A stretch of 35,227 bases of DNA, taken from Cyanobacteria bacterium RM1_2_2. Lineage in GTDB: Bacteria > Cyanobacteriota > Cyanobacteriia > Elainellales > Elainellaceae. The notes under the pieces are model-generated. The model was not told the origin of the DNA. It made no database searches and saw only the letters and a program-made list of their open reading frames with translations. The stretch lies in assembly GCA_012033495.1 (NCBI GenBank), contig JAAUQT010000035.1:1-35227 (forward strand). Reading direction: 5' to 3'. Positions 19,581-28,643 of the stretch are shown here, piece after piece (positions within the stretch are counted from its first letter, which is position 1; every line of letters starts with the position of its first letter). A program made the position numbers and the translations under genes.

Positions 19581-19800
19581 TATCAGGCCTCTCGTCGATT
19601 CTGACAAGGCACTGAACGCTTGTCCTCGCCAAGTTGGCTAGCCTGATCGGGTGAACTGGGTAAATTGATGGACAAAACACCGCAGGAATATGTCTGATCA
19701 GGCTCCTCTACTGGCTAGTTTACTGAGTTCAATCGTCTAAAAGTGTTGGCATAGCACCGCCTGGTCAAAATTTTAAGATTCTGGTTCTCCTCAAACACCG

Positions 19801-21345
19801 TCAAGAAATTTTAGTCAAGATCCCCAAAAGCGCCTGACTGCGAGGAGTCAATAGGGTACGACGGTAGGCATCAGCCGCCTTTTTGATCGCTTCTGCCTGA
19901 GTTGGATAGGGATGAATCACGCTAGAAAGCTTGCTGAGTCCGATCTTGTGAACGATTGCGGTGGTGATTTCGCTGATCATTTCTCCCGCATGACGAGCGA
20001 CAATCGTGGCTCCCAGGATTTTGTCACTGCCTTTTGGGTGCAAGATTTTCACAAACCCTTCTGTCTCCCCGTCGGCAATTGCCCGATCAACGCTGCTAAA
20101 CGGAATGTGAATGGTATCAACTGCGATGCCCTGCTGTTTTGCCTCCGATTCATACAGCCCCACATGGGCAACTTCTGGATCGGTGTAAGTTACCCACGGC
20201 ATCACTAAGTCGCTCAGCTTGGATTTGCCCATCCCAAAGGGAGCAAACAGCGCGTTTTTGATTACAATTCGAGCAGCCGCATCCGCAGCATGGGTAAACT
20301 TCCAGTTCATGCAAATATCGCCTGCCGCAAAAATTTTGGGATGGGTGGTTTGCAGATAGTCATTGACCTTAACGCCGTGCTTCGGGCTGTAGTCTACCCC
20401 AACGGCTTCTAAATTTAGCCCTTCGACGTTGGGGGCGCGGCCAGTGCCGACGAGAATTTCGTCTACGGTGATGGAGCCAGGTTTGCCATCTGAGCTAAAG
20501 TGAATCACTTTACCATCGGCTGTTTTCTCGATTTGATCAAGCTGGCAGTTCAGCACTAACCGAATCCCTTCTTGCAAAAACCTCTGCTGCACAATTTCGG
20601 CAGCATCGGCATCTTCTTTATCTAGCAAATGCCCGCCTTTATGAAACAAAATGACCTCACAGCCCAACCGCTGGAAGGCTTGTGCTAACTCACAACCAAT
20701 CGGGCCGCCGCCAATCACTGCCAATCGGCGAGGGCGCTCGGTCAGAGAAAAAACCGTTTCGTTGGTGAGGTAGCCTGCGGCTTCCAGCCCGGAAATTTTC
20801 GGTCGGGCGGCCCGTGCGCCTGTGGCGATCACCGCTTTCTTGAAGCGTAAAACATTGTCTCCGACCGCGAGTGTTCGATCATCCCGAAACTGCCCCTGCC
20901 CCAAAAACACATCAATGCCAATTTTCTGAAACCGGGATGCCGAATCGTGGTGGCTGATCCCAGCCCGGAGTCGCCGCATTCGCGCCATAACTGCGGCAAA
21001 GTCGATCTCAATCGATTCGGGTGGCTTGATGCCAAAGGGTTCTGAGTCGCGTATGTCGGCCACTACCCGCGAAGAGCGAATTACACACTTCGACGGCACA
21101 CAGCCCACATTCAGGCAGTCGCCACCCATCAGATGCCGTTCTACAAGGGCTACCTTTAGCCCTAGGCCCAGTCCGGCTGCCCCGGCTGCGACTACTAATC
21201 CGGCTGTTCCGGCTCCGATCACCACCAGATCATACTCGGCTTGCGGTGAGGGGTTTTGCCAATCGAGCGGGTGAACGTGTGAGACGAGGGTGCGGTTATA
21301 CTCGTCCATTGGAGCAATCAGATCTTGAAAGGCAGAGTGTGACAT
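19801..21345 (-). CDS. Mercuric-reductase-like FAD/NAD(P) disulfide oxidoreductase (514 aa)
   Basis: A class I pyridine nucleotide-disulfide oxidoreductase. In order it has an N-terminal FAD-binding DLVVIGAGTAG, the redox-active disulfide in GGDCLNVGCVPSK, the NAD(P)-binding VIGGGPIGCELAQ, the second FAD motif IFAAGDI, and the C-terminal dimer-interface HPYPTQAEA with the likely catalytic His. There is no N-terminal HMA metal-binding domain and no C-terminal vicinal cysteine pair, so actual mercury reduction is doubtful; cyanobacterial proteins of this type are usually labelled mercuric reductase by similarity only. I chose ATG 21345 (MSHSAFQ); an upstream ATG at 21432 would add a low-complexity proline-rich leader overlapping the TVP38 gene by 17 bp. 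It lies just downstream of the TVP38 gene, a recurring pairing in cyanobacteria. Confidence 0.88.
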   Translation of the reverse strand: MSHSAFQDLIAPMDEYNRTLVSHVHPLDWQNPSPQAEYDLVVIGAGTAGLVVAAGAAGLGLGLKVALVERHLMGGDCLNVGCVPSKCVIRSSRVVADIRDSEPFGIKPPESIEIDFAAVMARMRRLRAGISHHDSASRFQKIGIDVFLGQGQFRDDRTLAVGDNVLRFKKAVIATGARAARPKISGLEAAGYLTNETVFSLTERPRRLAVIGGGPIGCELAQAFQRLGCEVILFHKGGHLLDKEDADAAEIVQQRFLQEGIRLVLNCQLDQIEKTADGKVIHFSSDGKPGSITVDEILVGTGRAPNVEGLNLEAVGVDYSPKHGVKVNDYLQTTHPKIFAAGDICMNWKFTHAADAAARIVIKNALFAPFGMGKSKLSDLVMPWVTYTDPEVAHVGLYESEAKQQGIAVDTIHIPFSSVDRAIADGETEGFVKILHPKGSDKILGATIVARHAGEMISEITTAIVHKIGLSKLSSVIHPYPTQAEAIKKAADAYRRTLLTPRSQALLGILTKIS

Positions 21346-21415
21346 GGCAGTTTTTGAGGGGTTGTTGGAAAGGGAGGGAAAGGCAGAAGGCAGAGGGCGG
21401 AAGGGGGGAATTTGC

Positions 21416-22195
21416 TCAGGAGGTTTCTTCATTGGAGAATTTTTCTTCTGAGACGCTCTCAGCTAGGGCTTTACGGGCAATTTTGGTGACGTAGAGCGTG
21501 ACTGCTAGCGTCGCCGCAAAGCCGATTCCGCGCACTGCCCATTGCAAAGCTGGGTTGGCGTCTGGGGTTTCTGTGCCTAAGGTGGCCAAGTCGCCTGCTA
21601 ATGAGCCGAGATAGACATAGAGCACGGTACCTGGCAACATGCCCACACAGCCCAAAGCGTAATCGCGGAGGGAGACGCCCGTGATCCCGAAGGCATAATT
21701 TAATAAATTAAACGGAAAAACGGGCGAAAGGCGAGTTAGCAGCACAATTTTGAAACCTTCTCGACCGACTGCTTCATCAATGGCTCTGAATTTGGAGTTT
21801 TGCTGAATTTTTCGAGCCACCCAGTCGCGGGCGAGGTAACGTCCGACTAAAAACGCCAGCACTGCTCCTAAACTCGCACCAATGAAAACATAAAACGAAC
21901 CCTGCACGACGCCATAGACAAATCCGGCTCCTAGGGTTAGCAGCGATCCGGGAATAAAAGCCACAGCAGCGACGGCATAGAGCACAATAAACGCCAGTGC
22001 TCCAACTGCCCCTAGCTGTTGAATTTGGCTCAGCACACCTTGCACCGCTTCTTGCAGATTCCAACCTCCTGAAGGCGTTGAGTTTGCAGCAATGGCAGGC
22101 ATTGCAGTAATTAAAAACGACAAAATTGCGAATCCTAAAATTTTGAGACTTTTAAGAACGCTGCCACAAATCTTCGACCGTTTAAGCTGGTGCAT
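21416..22195 (-). CDS. TVP38/TMEM64 (VTT domain) membrane protein (259 aa)
   Basis: An integral membrane protein of the DedA/TVP38 superfamily, whose members act on lipid movement or membrane homeostasis. An N-terminal hydrophobic segment (ILGFAILSFLITAM) is followed by the VTT core with the signature stretches FIPGSLLTLGAGFVYG, LVGRYLARDWV, LLTRLSPVFPFNLLNYAFG and MLPGTVLYVYLGS. The last helix lies near residues 225-245. Length and order are normal. It is the first gene of a probable two-gene unit with the flavoprotein downstream. The ATG at 22195 follows GAAGGGGAAAC on the minus strand. The substrate cannot be told from sequence. Confidence 0.88.
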   Translation of the reverse strand: MHQLKRSKICGSVLKSLKILGFAILSFLITAMPAIAANSTPSGGWNLQEAVQGVLSQIQQLGAVGALAFIVLYAVAAVAFIPGSLLTLGAGFVYGVVQGSFYVFIGASLGAVLAFLVGRYLARDWVARKIQQNSKFRAIDEAVGREGFKIVLLTRLSPVFPFNLLNYAFGITGVSLRDYALGCVGMLPGTVLYVYLGSLAGDLATLGTETPDANPALQWAVRGIGFAATLAVTLYVTKIARKALAESVSEEKFSNEETS

Positions 22196-22320
22196 AGTTT
22201 CCCCTTCGTGAGTTCTAGGTGCTAGGCGCGTGCCTGAATCTACTGTAGAGGCAATGTTTGCTGAGCAGATGATGGGCTGCTAAACGGTTGCTGAAGGTTT
22301 CCTGAGAAGGAGAATGGGAG

Positions 22321-22394
22321 GACAGAAGGGGAAGGAAGAAGGGGAAGGAAGAAGGGTAGAGGAAAACGGAGCGAGAGTTTCCTGTCCTTCTGTC
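22321..22394. repeat. Purine-rich minisatellite with inverted pyrimidine half
   Basis: GAAGGGGAAGGAA occurs at 22325-22337 and 22338-22350 with a partial third unit. The 9-mer GACAGAAGG (22321-22329) is the reverse complement of CCTTCTGTC (22386-22394), so the purine tract can fold back on the pyrimidine side. It lies in the 462-bp spacer between the TVP38 gene and pstS. A similar purine-rich tract lies at about 21367-21410. Confidence 0.5.
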
Positions 22395-22533
22395 TCCTGT
22401 CTTCCCCTCAAAATGCTAAACAGCGCGCGGTCTGCATCTCACGGAACGGGCGAGGCAACAATTTGCTCAACCTTGATTCCAAAGAAGTTCAACTGCACGC
22501 TGCTCAGGCAAATATGGCAGTACTATCTAAGGT

Positions 22534-22599
22534 TAGGACGGGGTGTAGGGGTGGAACCCTTAGCTGGGGGCGTAGCCCCCCCGCACCCCCTATGTCCTA
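22534..22599. repeat. Palindromic intergenic element, possible pstS terminator
   Basis: TAGGAC (22534-22539) and GTCCTA (22594-22599) are the ends of an imperfect fold-back whose core is a perfect hairpin, GGGGGC-GTA-GCCCCC (22566-22580). It lies about 60 bp beyond the pstS stop. Elements with a GGGGGCGTAGCCCCC core are common between genes in filamentous cyanobacteria. It may serve as a terminator, though a T-tract is lacking. Confidence 0.5.
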
Positions 22600-22657
22600 T
22601 TAATGCGTAACGCTATATCAGGTGAAAAAATACTGAAAAGTCTGGTCAGGCTGAAGG

Positions 22658-23791
22658 CTATGAGCTAGCTGTATCGGTAGACTGATCAACGGTTTGCTGA
22701 ACCCGATCGACAACGCTTCCTGAGAGGGGCACATAGCCTAAGTCTTCAGCAAAAGTTCTGCCTTCGGTTAGCGACCAGTCAATCACCGCGTTGAGTGCCT
22801 GAGCTTTAGCAGGATCTTGATATTCGGGGTAGAGCAGCAGCCAAGTCAACCCTGCGATTGGATAAGCTTGAGCGTTTTCAGGATCAGGAACCGTGAGGGC
22901 AAAGTCTTCCGGAATTTCTTCCCCTTCAAACACTAGAGAAGCCGCTTCAGGAGTGGGTTCAACAAAGTTGCCGCTCTGGTTCTCAAGGGCCGCTGTTGAA
23001 ATGTCATTCTCTTTCGCGTAGGCATACTCTACATAGCCTACGGAACCTTCAGTTTGCTGCACCTGAGCCGTGATCCCCTCGTTGCCTCTTGCACCTGAGC
23101 CAACTGGCCAACTCACTGATTTACCATTCCCTGCTTGCCAACCAGGACAGGCTTCGTCGATGTGATTGGTGAAAATGAAGGTTGTACCGCTACCATCTGA
23201 GCGATAAACCCAGTTGATTGGCTGATCGGGCAGGGTTACGCCGGGATTGGCAGCAGCAATGGTGGGATCATTCCAACTTCTGATGTCGCCCTGCACAATG
23301 CCGCAATAAGCTTCACGAGAGAGGCGCAAATCTTCAACACCAGGCAAATTGTAAGCAAACACAACAGCCCCAGCAGTCATTGGAACTTGGATTGGCTCTG
23401 CTCCATACTGCTGCTGAAAAGTCTGCCGTTCTTCAGGCGTCAAAGGTGCGTCACTGGCGCCAAAATCAACCGTACCGGCGAGAAACTGCTCTACACCTGC
23501 ACCACTGCCCACTGATTGATAGCTAACTTGCACGCCGGGCTGCTCTTGGTTGAATTCAGAAAACCAGCGTTGATAAAGCGGAGCCGGAAAGGATGCACCT
23601 GCGCCAGTCAAGGTTGCAGTTAGGTCGCCTGTTGCGGTTTCGGTTGTGCCAGTCGCAGCGGGGCTTTCAGTCGCATCAGGGGCATCCGCGGTTGGAGTGG
23701 TTGTTGTGCCACCACAAGCAGCAACGCCTAGTGTGATTACGGCAACTGCTCCAACAAACATTTGACGATTCGCACGAAATTTAAGATTCAT
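22658..23791 (-). CDS. Phosphate ABC transporter substrate-binding protein PstS (377 aa)
   Basis: Periplasmic phosphate-binding lipoprotein feeding the PstCAB importer. It has a short basic N-terminus, a hydrophobic stretch and the lipobox VAAC with Cys26, then a Thr/Ala/Pro-rich linker (~30-58). The mature domain shows GAGASFPAPLYQRW, SVGSGAGVEQF, DFGASDAPL, RSDGSGTTFIF and GSVGYVEYAYA, which are phosphate-contacting and core motifs of the PstS family. GAGGG just upstream of ATG 23791 supports the start. No pstC, pstA or pstB follows, so this is a solitary copy; extra pstS genes are common in cyanobacteria and are often induced by phosphate starvation. CTTAATC occurs on the coding strand at 23887-23893 and 23994-24000, loosely like Pho-box half-sites, but the spacing is wrong for a proper box. 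Confidence 0.93.
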   Translation of the reverse strand: MNLKFRANRQMFVGAVAVITLGVAACGGTTTTPTADAPDATESPAATGTTETATGDLTATLTGAGASFPAPLYQRWFSEFNQEQPGVQVSYQSVGSGAGVEQFLAGTVDFGASDAPLTPEERQTFQQQYGAEPIQVPMTAGAVVFAYNLPGVEDLRLSREAYCGIVQGDIRSWNDPTIAAANPGVTLPDQPINWVYRSDGSGTTFIFTNHIDEACPGWQAGNGKSVSWPVGSGARGNEGITAQVQQTEGSVGYVEYAYAKENDISTAALENQSGNFVEPTPEAASLVFEGEEIPEDFALTVPDPENAQAYPIAGLTWLLLYPEYQDPAKAQALNAVIDWSLTEGRTFAEDLGYVPLSGSVVDRVQQTVDQSTDTASS

Positions 23792-24356
23792 AGACCCTCA
23801 AGAATTGATAAGTGTTGCAAGATTACTTACACCCTATCGAATTCAAGGTAAAGGATTCATTAACATATTGACCTATGAGTTTTTGTGATTAAGATTTCCT
23901 ATGATTTGAACTTATAAATTTATCTCTTTTGACAGATAAGGCTCTATCAATTGGCATAGATTTTGACTTCAGCTATGATTCAGTTTCATAGACGATTAAG
24001 TTGAAAAAACTCTTTCAGGAAGACGGTTTAGCGATTTAGGGCTGAAAATACTCGATGAATAGAAAGCTTCGGTTTATATAAGATAATAAAATTTATGCAC
24101 CTTGTGATTGAGGAGAGAAATACTGATTCAAATCATCTAAAAACCAGAATCTAAATGAAATGAATGCTGTATAAATTAGAAGCAACTCAGTGATTTTTAT
24201 GGCTCTTTGTCTATCAGGATTTAGATGAAATCTATGAGATGAAAAGAGATGAAAACTGTTGCAGTTGCTATGGCGATTTCTATGGGAGCCATGAAATTTA
24301 GCCACTCAGAACCCTGAATGCTTCGAGAATCCGGGATGCCTAGGCTCACGAATCCT
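23792..24356. other. AT-rich gene-free stretch upstream of pstS
   Basis: No credible coding sequence on either strand. Base composition is clearly more AT-rich than the flanking genes. It should contain the pstS promoter on the minus strand. Two CTTAATC half-sites (minus strand) are noted, without a clear promoter. Confidence 0.4.
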
Positions 24357-24483
24357 CTAGGGGCTGTGATCCATTCCAGCGAGAACCCTGACGTGGCAGC
24401 GCGACAGCCCCTAGCTTGGTTTTGAGGGCGGGCGCGATCAGGCGGATGCCATCAACGGTTGACTATCAATTGATGACGCGCCC
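24357..24483. ncRNA. Candidate structured RNA: two consecutive strong hairpins
   Basis: CTAGGGGCTGT (24357-24367) is perfectly complementary to ACAGCCCCTAG (24404-24414), an 11-bp stem around a 36-nt loop. Sixteen bases later GGGCGCG (24430-24436) pairs with CGCGCCC (24477-24483), extended by ATCA/TGAT with one bulged base. The segment is GC-rich inside an AT-rich spacer and encodes no protein. I could not match it to 6S RNA, tmRNA, SRP RNA, RNase P RNA or a known riboswitch. It may be a small RNA, a leader of crr6 (86 bp downstream), or a dispersed palindromic element. The strand is undetermined. Confidence 0.35.
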
Positions 24484-24569
24484 TAAACTGCTATGGAAGT
24501 CTCTTCATTTGCTCAAAAGCAGCCGATTGGTCAGAGAATAGAAAAGCACTCTGAAACGACGGCAGGGCG

Positions 24570-25046
24570 ATGACAATAACGATTACGGTAGACGCAGATG
24601 CGCTGAATACGCTGGATCTATCTCCGGCTCAGTCCATTATTGAACCTTGGCTCAAGGATGGAGCCGTTGGCAATCATGAGCAAGAACTGCGTCTGGAGAT
24701 TCAGTTTCCCCGCGAGGACGGCGATCCCCGCGAGCTTTCAGAAATTCCTGAAGTGCGGGCCTGGTTCATCCGCCTCGATGCCCGCTATCCCTGGATGCCG
24801 TTTTTACTAGACTGGGAAGCGCAAGAACTGGGACGCTATACAGCAATGCTTGTGCCGCATCAGTTCAGCCCTAGCGGGATCGAGTTCAACCCAGAAGCGC
24901 TGGAGATTTTCATTACTCACAAGATGTTTGTGCTAGCAGATTGGATGGAACAGCAAGGCATCGGCAGCCGCACCAAGCTCAAATTTATGGCACAAATGTT
25001 GGGCTATGAATTAGACGATAGCTTTTTCAACTTGCTGGGAATTTAG
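24570..25046 (+). CDS. CRR6-family NdhI maturation factor (DUF1817, 158 aa)
   Basis: Homologue of chloroplast CHLORORESPIRATORY REDUCTION 6, a soluble factor needed to assemble the NdhI-containing arm of the photosynthetic NDH-1 complex. The whole protein fits the family: the start MTITITVDADALNTLDLSPA, then NHEQELRLEIQFPR, DPRELSEIPEVR, WFIRLDARYPW, RYTAMLVPHQFS, FNPEALEIFITHKMF and the ending MLGYELDDSFF. Length is normal. No signal peptide or membrane segment. It converges with the ABC-2 permease gene, and the two stop codons overlap by 4 bp. Restriction of the family to cyanobacteria and plants is strong evidence for the host lineage. Confidence 0.93.
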   Translation: MTITITVDADALNTLDLSPAQSIIEPWLKDGAVGNHEQELRLEIQFPREDGDPRELSEIPEVRAWFIRLDARYPWMPFLLDWEAQELGRYTAMLVPHQFSPSGIEFNPEALEIFITHKMFVLADWMEQQGIGSRTKLKFMAQMLGYELDDSFFNLLGI

Positions 25047-25843
25047 GCTCCCATCCCGGAATATTGTCGGAGTCCGCGCTGCCAAAGCCAACGGTTGAGC
25101 AGCCAGAAGATTACAATCCAACCAATCATCACTAGCAGCCCTTGTCCGACGTTGACCGGAAGCCCAATCAAAATGCTGGCTGGGAAGTTAATCATGTAGG
25201 GGAAAGGCGTCCAGAGAACGATTTGGCGTACCAGCGGCGGAAAGATCTCTAGCGGTGCAATGATGCCGGAAAGAAACAGATAGAACAAAAACCAAAATTG
25301 CTCAATGGCGTAGGCTCGTTCGATCCAGAAGGCGAACATGGAAAAGGCATATTGGCTGACAAATCGCAAGATGAACGCCAGAAGCACTGTCAACGAACAC
25401 AGCAGCAAATTCGGCAGGGTCGGTATCCAAAGCGCTTGCGGGTAGAGCCAGAAGAACAGCGCAATCAAAATAATCGCAAACGGCAAGCGGGCAAAGCGTT
25501 CGGCAAAATGGGAAGCGAGATGATGCCAGCCTGGATCGAGGGGTTGTAACAGCCGAAAGGAGAGTTTGCCTTCTACCACTTCGCGTTCAAACTCCCAGAT
25601 CACCCAAACGACGGTGAATTGCCGCACAAAAAATACAGCCAAAAAATAACGAATAAAATCAGTGGACGAAAGTCCAAACTGTCCGTTTTGGGCTGCCTTC
25701 ACCCAAGCCCCCATCAAAATCAGCGGCAAACTGCCCGACAATACCCAAAACAGTAGCTCTGCCCGGTATTCCAGCATGTAGGCGTAGTAAACCGAAAGCA
25801 GGGTGCGAGTAATGCGAGCAATGCGACGAAAAGGGCGATTCAT
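25043..25843 (-). CDS. ABC-2 family transporter permease (266 aa)
   Basis: Membrane subunit of an ABC-2 type exporter (the ABC2_membrane_6-like group). There are six hydrophobic segments: ~28-47 after YMLEYRAELLFW, ~63-80, ~115-135, ~140-165, ~180-197 and ~228-247. Aromatic residues are plentiful, as usual for the group. Proteins of this type normally occur as two different permeases with one ATPase; none is adjacent here, so the partners must be encoded elsewhere. The start MNRPFRR at 25843 places a basic N-terminus in the cytoplasm. The 15-bp gap to the TPR gene upstream suggests co-transcription. Substrate unknown. Confidence 0.82.
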   Translation of the reverse strand: MNRPFRRIARITRTLLSVYYAYMLEYRAELLFWVLSGSLPLILMGAWVKAAQNGQFGLSSTDFIRYFLAVFFVRQFTVVWVIWEFEREVVEGKLSFRLLQPLDPGWHHLASHFAERFARLPFAIILIALFFWLYPQALWIPTLPNLLLCSLTVLLAFILRFVSQYAFSMFAFWIERAYAIEQFWFLFYLFLSGIIAPLEIFPPLVRQIVLWTPFPYMINFPASILIGLPVNVGQGLLVMIGWIVIFWLLNRWLWQRGLRQYSGMGA

Positions 25844-25858
25844 GGCGATTTAGGCGAT

Positions 25859-26674
25859 TTACTGAAGCTTCAGAAACTTCTCTAGGGCGGCAACCATAGC
25901 AGGCGACCAGCGGCGTGTGTGGGCAACCCAGTCTAGATCTTTGTAGCGTCTATCCAGACCAACAGCAGCAACCCAGTTGCTTTCCGCTTCGCCCCGATCG
26001 CCTTTTGCCCAGAGCGCTGCGGTGAGGGCGGCCCGCATATCGGCAAATTGGGGATATTTGCGCACCAAATTCCGCATCGTGCGGATCGCTTCGTCGGTTT
26101 GCCCGACCTGATAGAGGGCAATGGCATAGTTGGCGCGGGCAAAGGCAAAGTCGGGAGCCATATCGGCGGCGTGGCGATAGTCTTCGATTGCTTGTTCCCA
26201 TTCTCCCAGTCCGGCTTCCGCGTTGCCCCGGTTGTTGTAGGCGGCAGGATCGTTCGGGTCGAGTTCTAAAACATGGTTGTAGTCGGTGATAGCGTCCTGC
26301 CAGCGTCCCAACCCTTCCAGGGCTGCCCCTCGGTTCAAGTAAGGATCGGGGGCTGCGGGCGCAAGTTCAATCGCCTTTTCGTAGTCAGCAATGGCGGCTT
26401 CTAGCTTGTTTTGACTGACGCGAGCATTGCCCCGATTGCTCCAAATGGCAGGCTCTTGGGGTAACTGATCGAGCAGCTTTGACCAGACGGTTTCTGCCGT
26501 AGCAAAATCGCCGCGATTGGTGGCATCAAATGCCTGAAACCGCAAATCTTCAATCGATTCTAGCTCAGTGGTCTTGTCAGCAGCTTGAACCGGATCAGCA
26601 TAAGTCGGCAGGACAGGAGATGCGCCCAGCCAGAGGGTAATAGTAAGTAAGAATACAAAAATTAACTTCACCAT
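25859..26674 (-). CDS. Exported TPR-repeat protein (271 aa)
   Basis: I chose ATG 26674 (MVKLIFVFLLTITLW) because it puts a typical signal peptide at the N-terminus with a plausible cleavage after PTYA; an ATG at 26701 would bury it behind nine polar residues. Four tetratricopeptide repeats follow, recognisable by WSNRGNARVSQNK, YLNRGAALEGLGRW, YNNRGNAEAGLGEW and ANYAIALYQVGQT, each with the A-x-x-D/E-Y/M pattern in the second helix. The C-terminal ~60 residues (WVAAVGLDRRYKDLDWV) form a conserved tail. TPRs mediate protein-protein contacts, so it is probably a periplasmic or thylakoid-lumen scaffold. Similar cyanobacterial and plant proteins with this layout are known but their roles are not settled. 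It lies downstream of ruvB on the same strand. Confidence 0.85.
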   Translation of the reverse strand: MVKLIFVFLLTITLWLGASPVLPTYADPVQAADKTTELESIEDLRFQAFDATNRGDFATAETVWSKLLDQLPQEPAIWSNRGNARVSQNKLEAAIADYEKAIELAPAAPDPYLNRGAALEGLGRWQDAITDYNHVLELDPNDPAAYNNRGNAEAGLGEWEQAIEDYRHAADMAPDFAFARANYAIALYQVGQTDEAIRTMRNLVRKYPQFADMRAALTAALWAKGDRGEAESNWVAAVGLDRRYKDLDWVAHTRRWSPAMVAALEKFLKLQ

Positions 26675-26780
26675 ATCCCGATCATGACAGGACTTTGGCA
26701 TTCAAGCAATTCTTCGATGGTAGGTCGCAGAACCTGCTGAGATTCGCCTATCGTGATTGCCATTCGGAACTTCATCCTGC

Positions 26781-27998
26781 TTAAGCGTTGGATGTTTGAA
26801 TTGGATTGGTGTCAACGAGATGCAATGCCAACTGGCTTTCGGGGGGTTGATAGCCGAGATGTTTCCATGCGGCAGGAGTGGGGACGCGACCTCTGGGCGT
26901 GCGTTGCAGGTAGCCAATTTGCAGCAGATAGGGTTCGTAGACTTCTTCGATGGTTTGGGCATCTTCGCCTGTTGCGGCAGCTAGGGTATCCAGTCCAACG
27001 GGGCGTCCGGCGAAGTTCTCGATCATGAAAGTGAGCAGCCGCCGATCCGTCCAATCTAGACCGCAAGGATCGACGTTAAATAGCTCTAGAGCTTCTGCGG
27101 CAAGGGTTTCATTCACCTCAGCGCCGCTGGCTCGCACTTCTACATAGTCCCGGACTCGACGCAGCAGGCGATTGGCAATCCGGGGTGTGCCTCTAGCCCG
27201 CCGGGCGATTTCGACGGCTCCGGCTGGGGTGACGGGCGTTGCCAGAATTTCGGCTGTCCGCTGGATGATTTGCGTCAGTTCATCTAGCTCATAGAAGCGC
27301 AGCCGTTGCACTAACCCAAACCGATCGCGCAAAGGTGAAGTTAGCGCCCCAATTTTGGTCGTGGCTCCGACGAGGGTAAACCTAGGCAGGGGTAGGCTTC
27401 GAGTTTTGGCGCTTTGCCCTTTGCCGATGGTGATATCCAACCGAAAGTCTTCCATTGCCGGATAGAGGATTTCTTCGGTGACGCGCGGCAAGCGGTGAAT
27501 TTCATCAATAAACAAAATGTCGCCCGGTTGTAGGCTAACCAGCAGCCCCGCGATGTCTCTAGGACGCTCTAATGCCGGAGCCGTAGTGATTTTGCACTGT
27601 ACTCCCATCTCGGCTGCCAAAATCAGCGCCATCGTGGTTTTACCCAATCCGGGTGGGCCGTAGAGCAGCAGATGATCGAGGCTTTCCTGACGCGATTGGG
27701 CTGCTTTAATCGCAATATCCAGCACTTCCTTCAGCGATTTTTGCCCCACATATTCGGAGATGCGCTGTGGGCGAATTTTCTCTTCCTGTTTGCCCACTTC
27801 ATCAACAGTGGCAGCAGGCTCTAAGAGCGCCTCATTCTCGCTTGGTTGATTTTGCTGTAGTTGATTTTGCTGTGATCGAGGCGTGGGGGACTGAGTAGGT
27901 CGAGGCTCGGCAGAGGGACTGATAGAGGGTTGAGCAGATTGAGCAATCTGGGTTTTCTCTGACTCTGGCGGTTGTGGCTTCGAGGAAATAATTGCCAT
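26781..27998 (-). CDS. Holliday junction branch migration ATPase RuvB (405 aa)
   Basis: Hexameric AAA+ motor that, with RuvA, drives branch migration of Holliday junctions before RuvC cleavage. Walker A GPPGLGKT is at 114-121, Walker B FIDEIH around 165-168, sensor 1 GATTK at 211-215, the arginine-finger segment LRDRFG at 223-228, and the C-terminal winged-helix domain contains [12 protein letters not shown]. It is about 60 residues longer than usual owing to a Gln/Pro/Ser-rich N-terminal leader; the MAIISS start and a variable leader are typical for cyanobacterial RuvB. It is divergent from the gene at 28104, with 105 bp between them. It is possibly co-transcribed with the TPR gene 106 bp downstream. 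Confidence 0.96.
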   Translation of the reverse strand: MAIISSKPQPPESEKTQIAQSAQPSISPSAEPRPTQSPTPRSQQNQLQQNQPSENEALLEPAATVDEVGKQEEKIRPQRISEYVGQKSLKEVLDIAIKAAQSRQESLDHLLLYGPPGLGKTTMALILAAEMGVQCKITTAPALERPRDIAGLLVSLQPGDILFIDEIHRLPRVTEEILYPAMEDFRLDITIGKGQSAKTRSLPLPRFTLVGATTKIGALTSPLRDRFGLVQRLRFYELDELTQIIQRTAEILATPVTPAGAVEIARRARGTPRIANRLLRRVRDYVEVRASGAEVNETLAAEALELFNVDPCGLDWTDRRLLTFMIENFAGRPVGLDTLAAATGEDAQTIEEVYEPYLLQIGYLQRTPRGRVPTPAAWKHLGYQPPESQLALHLVDTNPIQTSNA

Positions 27999-28103
27999 AA
28001 TGCGATCAATTCGACTTCGAGGCAGTACAGTTGGACTACCCTTGTTAGTTCATCTTAACGCTATTGTCTGGTTTATCTGCATTCGCTGCGTTTGGATTTG
28101 ATT

Positions 28104-28643
28104 ATGGCTGAACCGTTGTCTGTGCCCGACTCCATCACCTTTGAAGAAGCCATTGCCCTGACCCAAAAATTAATGGCCCAAATCCAGCAGGGGCAACTTT
28201 CTGAAGCTGATTTGGAATCTACGCTGTCGGCACTGGTCAGCAGCGAAAATGGGGCGCGTGGTTTCTTTGTCACCTATCTGACTGACGATGGCTCCATTCC
28301 CGACTTGCCCTCAGATGCAGTCATTTTGGCGCTGCAATCTTCTCCAGAAATTGTGGCAGAACTGCTCGTGAAAAATCTGGCTATGGCGGCGGCAATGGCG
28401 ATTACCCATCGTCGTAACCAAAATGAAGAAATGGCGAAAGGTTCCGATCGAGTACAGCGCCGCACCGCCTACCTGATCCAGCAAATCCAGTTACCCGAAG
28501 TTACCGAAAAAGCCCAAAAGCTACACGAAAGTGCTTCCACAGGCACAGGCAGTTACCAAGCCTTTTTAAACCGTTGGGGATACGACGCCGAACAGCGGCA
28601 GGTGATCCAGCAAAAAATGGAGCAAATTATCGCCGTTGGGTAG
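28104..28643 (+). CDS. Conserved cyanobacterial hypothetical protein (179 aa)
   Basis: I do not know a function. ATG 28104 (MAEPLSVPD) is a better start than the TTG at 28092. The protein is soluble and mainly helical: FEEAIALTQKLMAQIQQGQLSEADLESTL near the N-terminus, a central segment with NGARGFFVTYLTDD and DAVILALQSSPEIVAELLVKNLAM, and a Gln-rich C-terminal helix. No catalytic motif, metal site or signal peptide is visible. It is transcribed divergently from ruvB. The orderly helical pattern, normal codon use and clean start make it a real gene. Confidence 0.8.
   Translation: MAEPLSVPDSITFEEAIALTQKLMAQIQQGQLSEADLESTLSALVSSENGARGFFVTYLTDDGSIPDLPSDAVILALQSSPEIVAELLVKNLAMAAAMAITHRRNQNEEMAKGSDRVQRRTAYLIQQIQLPEVTEKAQKLHESASTGTGSYQAFLNRWGYDAEQRQVIQQKMEQIIAVG

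Noticed and set aside
19801-21345. A true mercury-resistance operon
   Set aside because: The flavoprotein lacks the HMA domain and terminal Cys pair, and no merR, merT or merP is adjacent; the partner is a TVP38 gene.
23880-24000. Cyanobacterial Pho box upstream of pstS
   Set aside because: Only isolated CTTAATC half-sites about 100 bp apart; the normal tandem 8-bp repeats with 3-bp spacers are not seen.
24093-24305. A 70-codon minus-strand frame upstream of pstS
   Set aside because: His/Ser/Phe-rich translation in an AT-rich spacer, with no ribosome-binding site and no domain.
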